NCBI RefSeq assembly: GCF_000703045.1
Contig: NZ_JNLJ01000005.1
Coordinates: 473,023-537,022 of the forward strand
Reading direction: 5' to 3'
Length of the DNA stretch: 64,000 bases
Origin: Persephonella sp. IF05-L8
GTDB taxonomy: Bacteria; Aquificota; Aquificia; Aquificales; Hydrogenothermaceae
Shown here one piece after another: positions 59,733 to 64,000 of this stretch. The translations under genes were made by a program, and so were the position numbers. Under the pieces are notes generated by a model. It saw nothing but the letters and a program-made list of their open reading frames with translations. It had not been told where the DNA came from and made no database searches. How positions within the stretch are numbered: the first letter of the stretch is position 1; every line of letters begins with the position of its first letter.

Positions 59733-61325
59733 ATGCTTTCAAAAATCAAAATCGGAAAGTTTTTATACATAAAGGATATAGAGCTTGAGCTTACAGATGG
59801 CCTTAATGTGTTTACAGGAGAAACGGGAGTAGGTAAATCTCTAATAGTTGATGCTATATCGTTTGTTTTGGGAAAAAAAGGCAAATACTCTGAAGGGGAT
59901 TATGTGGAGCTAAGTTTTGAAAATATAGATAACCAGTTTGCAGAAGATGGATTACTATTCTTAGCCAGAGAAGTAAAAAATGGCAAAAGCTATTATTATG
60001 TAAATGGCAAAAGGGCAACCCTATCCACATTAAAAGAAGCTTCCGAAGGTATTATTGCAATCCATGGCCAGCATCATCAACAGGCTTTATTTAACCGTAA
60101 AGAACATATCAAAATGCTGGACAAATATGCTCAAATAGACAATTTACTTGAAAAATATAGAAAGCTTTACAGAGAGTATAAATCCCTTGAAAAAGAAGAA
60201 CAGGAACTTATCCAGCAACAATCAAATCGTTTAAGGGAACTGGACATACTTAAATATCAGCTTCAAGAACTGGAAGAAGCAGACCTGAAAGAAGGTGAAA
60301 AACAGCAACTTGAAGAAAAATATAACTATTTATCAAATATTTTAAAAATAAAAGAAGCAGTTTATAATGCCAGCTGGAATTTATCTGAGGATGAAAACTC
60401 TGTAATAGAAAAACTATCAGAAATTATAAAAGAGCTGCAAAAAGTATCCGAATTTTCAAAGGAAATACAGAACGCCCTGAACACTTTAGAAGAAGCAAAG
60501 GCAATTTTAGAAGATGCAGGATTTTCCCTATCAAAAATAGACCTTGATTATGACCAGTCTTCCCTTGAAGAGATAGAAAACAGACTAAATCTAATAAACA
60601 GACTGGAAATAAAATACAACACAGATGAAAAAGGTCTTATTGCGCTAAAAGAAGAATTTAAAAACAGGATTGAACAGCTTGAAAACCTTGAGTTTAAACT
60701 ACCTCAAATTCAAAAACAAAAGAAGAAAATACTCCAACAAGTAAAATCCCTTGCAGAAGAGATATCACACAAAAGAAAAGCCGCAGCTGAAAACTTTAGC
60801 AAAGAAATAACAAAGCACCTCAAAGACCTTGCAATGAAAGAAGCTGTTTTTACCGTTGAAATCACAGAAAAACCCCTTGATATAGATGGAAAAGACAGCG
60901 TAATATTCAAATTCTCTGCAAACAAAGGCTTCCAGCCTGAACCGATAGATGAGGTTGCCTCAGGTGGAGAGATTTCCCGTTTATCCCTTGCAATCAAGCT
61001 GATAGCCGGTAGTGATGTCAGTTGTATGATATTTGATGAGATAGACACAGGAATAGGTGGAAAAACAGCACTTTACATGGCAGAAAAACTGAAAAAACTC
61101 TCCGAAAGATATCAGGTAATACTGATAACCCATTTACCACAGATAGCCGTTTATGGAGACAAACATTTCTATGTGGAAAAACTCCATAAGGAAGATTATA
61201 CTGTTGCTTCCATTAAAGAGCTTGACCAGAAAGAAAGAATTGAGGAAATAGCAAGAATGCTTAGTGGTAAAAAAGATACAAAAAGTCTTCAACTGGCACA
61301 GGAGCTACTGAGCAGTGTCAGATAA
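59733..61325 (+). CDS. recN: DNA repair protein RecN
   Basis: 530 residues of SMC-like ATPase acting in double-strand-break repair. Walker A GETGVGKS at about 29-36, HGQHHQQALFNRKEH near 114, a coiled-coil middle (about 145-330), signature EVASGGEISRLSLAIK near 410 and Walker B CMIFDEIDTGIGG near 431; LITHLPQIA is the H-loop region. GAGG precedes the ATG at 59733. In many bacteria recN is damage-induced, and a palindrome of LexA-operator pattern lies just upstream. truA begins 11 bases before its end. Confidence 0.96.
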   Translation: MLSKIKIGKFLYIKDIELELTDGLNVFTGETGVGKSLIVDAISFVLGKKGKYSEGDYVELSFENIDNQFAEDGLLFLAREVKNGKSYYYVNGKRATLSTLKEASEGIIAIHGQHHQQALFNRKEHIKMLDKYAQIDNLLEKYRKLYREYKSLEKEEQELIQQQSNRLRELDILKYQLQELEEADLKEGEKQQLEEKYNYLSNILKIKEAVYNASWNLSEDENSVIEKLSEIIKELQKVSEFSKEIQNALNTLEEAKAILEDAGFSLSKIDLDYDQSSLEEIENRLNLINRLEIKYNTDEKGLIALKEEFKNRIEQLENLEFKLPQIQKQKKKILQQVKSLAEEISHKRKAAAENFSKEITKHLKDLAMKEAVFTVEITEKPLDIDGKDSVIFKFSANKGFQPEPIDEVASGGEISRLSLAIKLIAGSDVSCMIFDEIDTGIGGKTALYMAEKLKKLSERYQVILITHLPQIAVYGDKHFYVEKLHKEDYTVASIKELDQKERIEEIARMLSGKKDTKSLQLAQELLSSVR

Positions 61326-62055
61326 GAAAAAGCATAACTACAAACTTACAATCAGATATATCGGAACAAAATATCACGGCTGGCAAAGACAACCTAATCA
61401 TATTACAGTGCAACAGGTGATAGAGGACAATCTACGCCAGCTTTTTAAAGAAAAAATCACCCTTATTGCTTCAGGTAGAACAGATGCAGGGGTTCATGCT
61501 CTTGGTCAGGTTGCAAATTTTAAAACATTCTCTTACAGAGAGCCAAAAGAAATATACAAATATCTAAATGCAACCCTACCCCGTGATATAGGAATAGTTT
61601 CCTGTGAGGAAGTCCCTTTATCTTTTAATGCCAGATTTAGTGCAAAGGGGAAAACTTATTTTTACCGTATATATACAAAACCTGACCCGTTTTTGTATGG
61701 ATTTGGCTGGTATGTATCCAAAAGACTTAATATTCTCAAAATGCAGGAAGCTCTATCTCTAATATCAAAATACAGAAATTTAAAGAGTATGGCTAAAAAA
61801 GGAGAGTATCTGAGGGAAGAGGTTGATATAAGAGAATTATTTTTAAAATATGACGGAACAATTATTGAAATCCATATCACAGCCTCCCATTTTTTAAGAT
61901 ATATGGTCAGAAAAATTGTGGGACATGTAGTTCGGGTGGGGACTGGTTCGTTATCTATAGATGAACTAAAAGAAATATTAGATGCAGCTGACCCAAATAG
62001 AGGTATCTATATAGCCCCACCTGAAGGGTTATTTCTGAAAGAAGTTTATTACTAA
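61315..62055 (+). CDS. truA: tRNA pseudouridine synthase A
   Basis: 246 residues; makes pseudouridine at tRNA positions 38-40. YIGTKYHGWQRQPN near residue 16, SGRTDAGVHALGQVANF near 54 with the catalytic Asp, and ASHFLRYMVRKIVGHVVRVG near 190 match TruA. The start lies within recN with an 11-base overlap, so they form an operon. It ends 60 bases before era. Confidence 0.96.
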   Translation: MSDKKKHNYKLTIRYIGTKYHGWQRQPNHITVQQVIEDNLRQLFKEKITLIASGRTDAGVHALGQVANFKTFSYREPKEIYKYLNATLPRDIGIVSCEEVPLSFNARFSAKGKTYFYRIYTKPDPFLYGFGWYVSKRLNILKMQEALSLISKYRNLKSMAKKGEYLREEVDIRELFLKYDGTIIEIHITASHFLRYMVRKIVGHVVRVGTGSLSIDELKEILDAADPNRGIYIAPPEGLFLKEVYY

Positions 62056-62115
62056 TTGCAAAAAAACCAATACTGTCAGAAAATATAAAAAAATAAATAC
62101 TCAAAAGGGAAAATC

Positions 62116-63024
62116 ATGGAAGAAAACAAAAATTTCAAAGCTGGCTTTGTGGCTTTAATAGGTAGGCCAAATGTTGGAAAATCAACAATTATGAATAATA
62201 TACTGGGAACAAAGCTGTCTATTGTTAGCCCAAAGCCCCAGACAACAAGAATGAGAATACTTGGGGTAAAACATGACAAAGACGCCCAGATTATTTTCTT
62301 GGACACTCCCGGCGTCCAAAAGGGGAAAGACCTGCTTACAAAGGTAGTTATGGAATCTGCTGTTGGTAGCATGGAAGAGGCTGACGTGCTGGTAATGATA
62401 ATAGAAGCTGACAAAGGCTGGACTAAAGAAGATGAACTGATACTAAATAACTACATCAAAAAATTAAACAAACCCACAGTTCTGGTTATAAACAAAATAG
62501 ACAAAATGCAGGACAAAAGACTTCTCCTTCCTCTTATAGAAGAAAGCAGCAAAAAACACGATTTTGTAGAAATTATACCAATGTCTGCAATAAAAGGAGA
62601 AAACCTTGATAGATTTGTGGAAACTCTGAAGAAATATCTACCTACATCTCCGCCACTATTTCCAGAAGACCAGATTACAGACCTGCCCCTGAGATTTTAT
62701 ATAGCTGAAATTATCAGAGAAAAAATATTCCATAACACAAGACAGGAACTTCCTTATTCTGCTGCTGTTGAAGTAGAAAGCATTGAAGAAAAAGGAAATC
62801 TTGTTGTAATCAATGCCACGATATATGTAGAAAAAGAAAATCATAAAGGAATTATCATAGGCAAAAAAGGACAGATGCTTAAGAAAATAGGACAGCAGGC
62901 AAGACAGGAGTTAGAAGCCTTACTGGGTAAAAAAGTCCATCTTAATTTATGGGTAAAAGTAAAACCAAGATGGAAGGAAGATATAAGACTTCTTAAAATG
63001 CTTGGATACCAGTACATTTCCTAA
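62116..63024 (+). CDS. era: GTPase Era
   Basis: 302 residues. GRPNVGKST (G1) at about 16-24, LDTPGVQKGKDLL (G3) near 62, VINKIDKM (G4) near 125, then a KH domain HKGIIIGKKGQMLKKIGQQARQELEALL near 240-268 that binds the 3' end of 16S rRNA. Era takes part in 30S maturation and cell-cycle control. The start has AAAGGGAAAATC upstream, a modest ribosome-binding site. mgtE begins eight bases after its stop. Confidence 0.97.
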   Translation: MEENKNFKAGFVALIGRPNVGKSTIMNNILGTKLSIVSPKPQTTRMRILGVKHDKDAQIIFLDTPGVQKGKDLLTKVVMESAVGSMEEADVLVMIIEADKGWTKEDELILNNYIKKLNKPTVLVINKIDKMQDKRLLLPLIEESSKKHDFVEIIPMSAIKGENLDRFVETLKKYLPTSPPLFPEDQITDLPLRFYIAEIIREKIFHNTRQELPYSAAVEVESIEEKGNLVVINATIYVEKENHKGIIIGKKGQMLKKIGQQARQELEALLGKKVHLNLWVKVKPRWKEDIRLLKMLGYQYIS

Positions 63025-63032
63025 GGTGATGT

Positions 63033-64000
63033 ATGCTAACACCCACATTAAATGTTTTAAAGGAAACTTTTAAGAGGCTTTTATATAAGGGAAATTACAA
63101 AGCATTAGAACGTATATTGCAAAAAACCCACAAAGGTGACCTTGTTGCAATATTCCGTTATCTTTCCCATCAGGAAAGGGTAAAAATATTCCAGATACTT
63201 ATGAATGTTGATATAGAAAAAGCCTCTGACCTGCTTTATGACCTTGATGAAGATATTCAGCTTGAGATACTGAGAGCACTTCCTACAAAGGAAGCTGTCA
63301 GAATTCTTATTACATTCTCCACTGGAGAAATTGCGAAAATTATAGACAAACTCCCTGTTGACCTCCAAAATGCACTTCTCCAGAAACTTGCCACAGAAGA
63401 AAGGGAAGAACTGGAAAAATTCATATCTTACGGAGAAGACAGCGTAGCTCCACTGATAAGCGAGGAATACATTGCTGTTGAAGAGGAAAAAACTATTGAA
63501 GAGGTTCTAAATGTTATCAGAAGTGCACCTGAAGATGTTGAGGTAATTTATATATATGTTGTTGACAAAAAAGAAAGGCTTATTGGTGTTGCATCAATTA
63601 AAGAAATTTTAACAGCCCCTTCCAACGCTCAGATTAAAGATATAATGACCACTGATGTTATAGCAATTAAAGAAAATGCAACAAAATCTGAGGCTATAGA
63701 TATATTCCAGAGATATGACCTGCTTGTTATACCTGTAGTTGATGAGGAAAATGAGCTAATAGGAGTTATTTACATAGATGATATTCTTGATGCCATAACA
63801 GAAAAAACCACAGAAGATTTCTTCAAAATGGCAGGAGCTCAGGAAGAAGAGCTTTTTTATACAAATCAGATATTAAAAACAGCAAAATTAAGACTTCCGT
63901 GGCTTCTGGTTGTTGTATTCGGTGAGCTTGTTTCTGCATTTATTATCAGTGCTTTCGATTTTACGATAAAGCAGTTTTTACCAGTCATATTCTTTTTACC
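63033..64000 (+). CDS. mgtE: magnesium transporter MgtE, N-terminal ~322 codons (gene runs off the right edge)
   Basis: The frame starts at ATG 63033 with AAGGTG upstream and remains open to the window end. An N-terminal superhelical domain (LQKTHKGDLVAIFRYLSHQERVKIFQIL, about 29-56) is followed by two CBS domains (about 140-260, with AIKENATKSEAIDIFQRYDLLVIPVVDEE) and the first membrane spans (LPWLLVVVFGELVSAFII, near 290). In MgtE the first two regions sense Mg2+ and close the pore. The C-terminal channel part lies outside the window. Confidence 0.93.
   Translation, partial: MLTPTLNVLKETFKRLLYKGNYKALERILQKTHKGDLVAIFRYLSHQERVKIFQILMNVDIEKASDLLYDLDEDIQLEILRALPTKEAVRILITFSTGEIAKIIDKLPVDLQNALLQKLATEEREELEKFISYGEDSVAPLISEEYIAVEEEKTIEEVLNVIRSAPEDVEVIYIYVVDKKERLIGVASIKEILTAPSNAQIKDIMTTDVIAIKENATKSEAIDIFQRYDLLVIPVVDEENELIGVIYIDDILDAITEKTTEDFFKMAGAQEEELFYTNQILKTAKLRLPWLLVVVFGELVSAFIISAFDFTIKQFLPVIFFL

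Noticed and set aside
1-64000. CRISPR array accompanying the RAMP-like gene
   Set aside because: No series of regularly spaced identical repeats was seen anywhere in the window.
1-64000. tRNA or rRNA genes
   Set aside because: No cloverleaf-like or rRNA-like sequence was recognised in the intergenic gaps, which are almost all below 250 bases.

Overview
The window looks like a chromosomal segment of a marine, thermophilic member of the Aquificota, family Hydrogenothermaceae, close to Persephonella. The evidence is the visibly AT-rich DNA and Lys/Glu/Ile-rich proteins, a secreted alpha-carbonic anhydrase very like the one I remember from Persephonella marina, a carbamoyl-phosphate synthase large subunit split into separate genes, a DUF1931 histone-fold protein of the Aquifex aq_328 type, prefoldin-like genes and a ferredoxin-thioredoxin reductase catalytic subunit. 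Genus placement is inference; no rRNA or tRNA gene was seen.

Layout. 0-10.3 kb (mostly minus strand): a partial NurA-like nuclease gene, two uncharacterised genes, obgE, a PLD-HerA fusion ATPase, rpmB, a GlcD-type FAD oxidase, a rhodanese, nadA with a perfect palindrome at its leader, a lone ribbon-helix-helix protein, an unknown Cys-containing protein and hisC. 10.4-21.2 kb (plus): fadL-fadD, smc with a small MglA-like GTPase, a CTP-type lipid kinase (minus), then rpe-def-lgt-folC. 21.2-29.3 kb: a toxin-antitoxin-like pair, dnaA divergent from dnaG-rpoD-hemH across an AT-rich 346-bp gap (candidate oriC), then two uncharacterised genes. 29.3-36.6 kb: truD, DUF507, galT, alpha-carbonic anhydrase, a dimeric dUTPase-like protein, a ClpP-class membrane protease, DUF502, folD and small unknowns.

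36.6-39.1 kb is the clearest plasticity zone: a tyrosine recombinase with substituted catalytic positions, then a 738-bp IS1-like element with terminal inverted repeats and an 8-bp target duplication. It sits immediately behind the start codon of a short-chain dehydrogenase gene; removing it in silico restores a 232-codon frame. 39.1-48.5 kb holds ftrB, DUF454, a methyltransferase, rluD, a zinc-type CDF exporter, a ZnuA-like binding protein, pncB, murC and a cell-wall enzyme operon. 48.5-53.8 kb holds a small cytochrome c gene behind a perfect FNR-type box, an OppA-like protein, a Trm112/YcaR-like protein, a 32-residue membrane peptide, thiE, the C-terminal half of carB, and tpx.

54-59.2 kb is the most interesting part: short transcription units, most ending in an intrinsic hairpin. 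The first carries an unknown protein, a solitary RAMP/Csm5-like protein with no CRISPR genes in the window, a full-length prefoldin alpha subunit and a 58-residue protein that keeps the prefoldin beta core without long coiled coils. Next come a YfdX protein, two membrane proteins with a histone-fold DUF1931 protein, and a YqhA protein. The window ends with recN (behind a 16-bp palindrome matching the enterobacterial SOS-box pattern), truA, era and a truncated mgtE. Convergent gene pairs repeatedly overlap or abut tail to tail, which points to a very compact genome.
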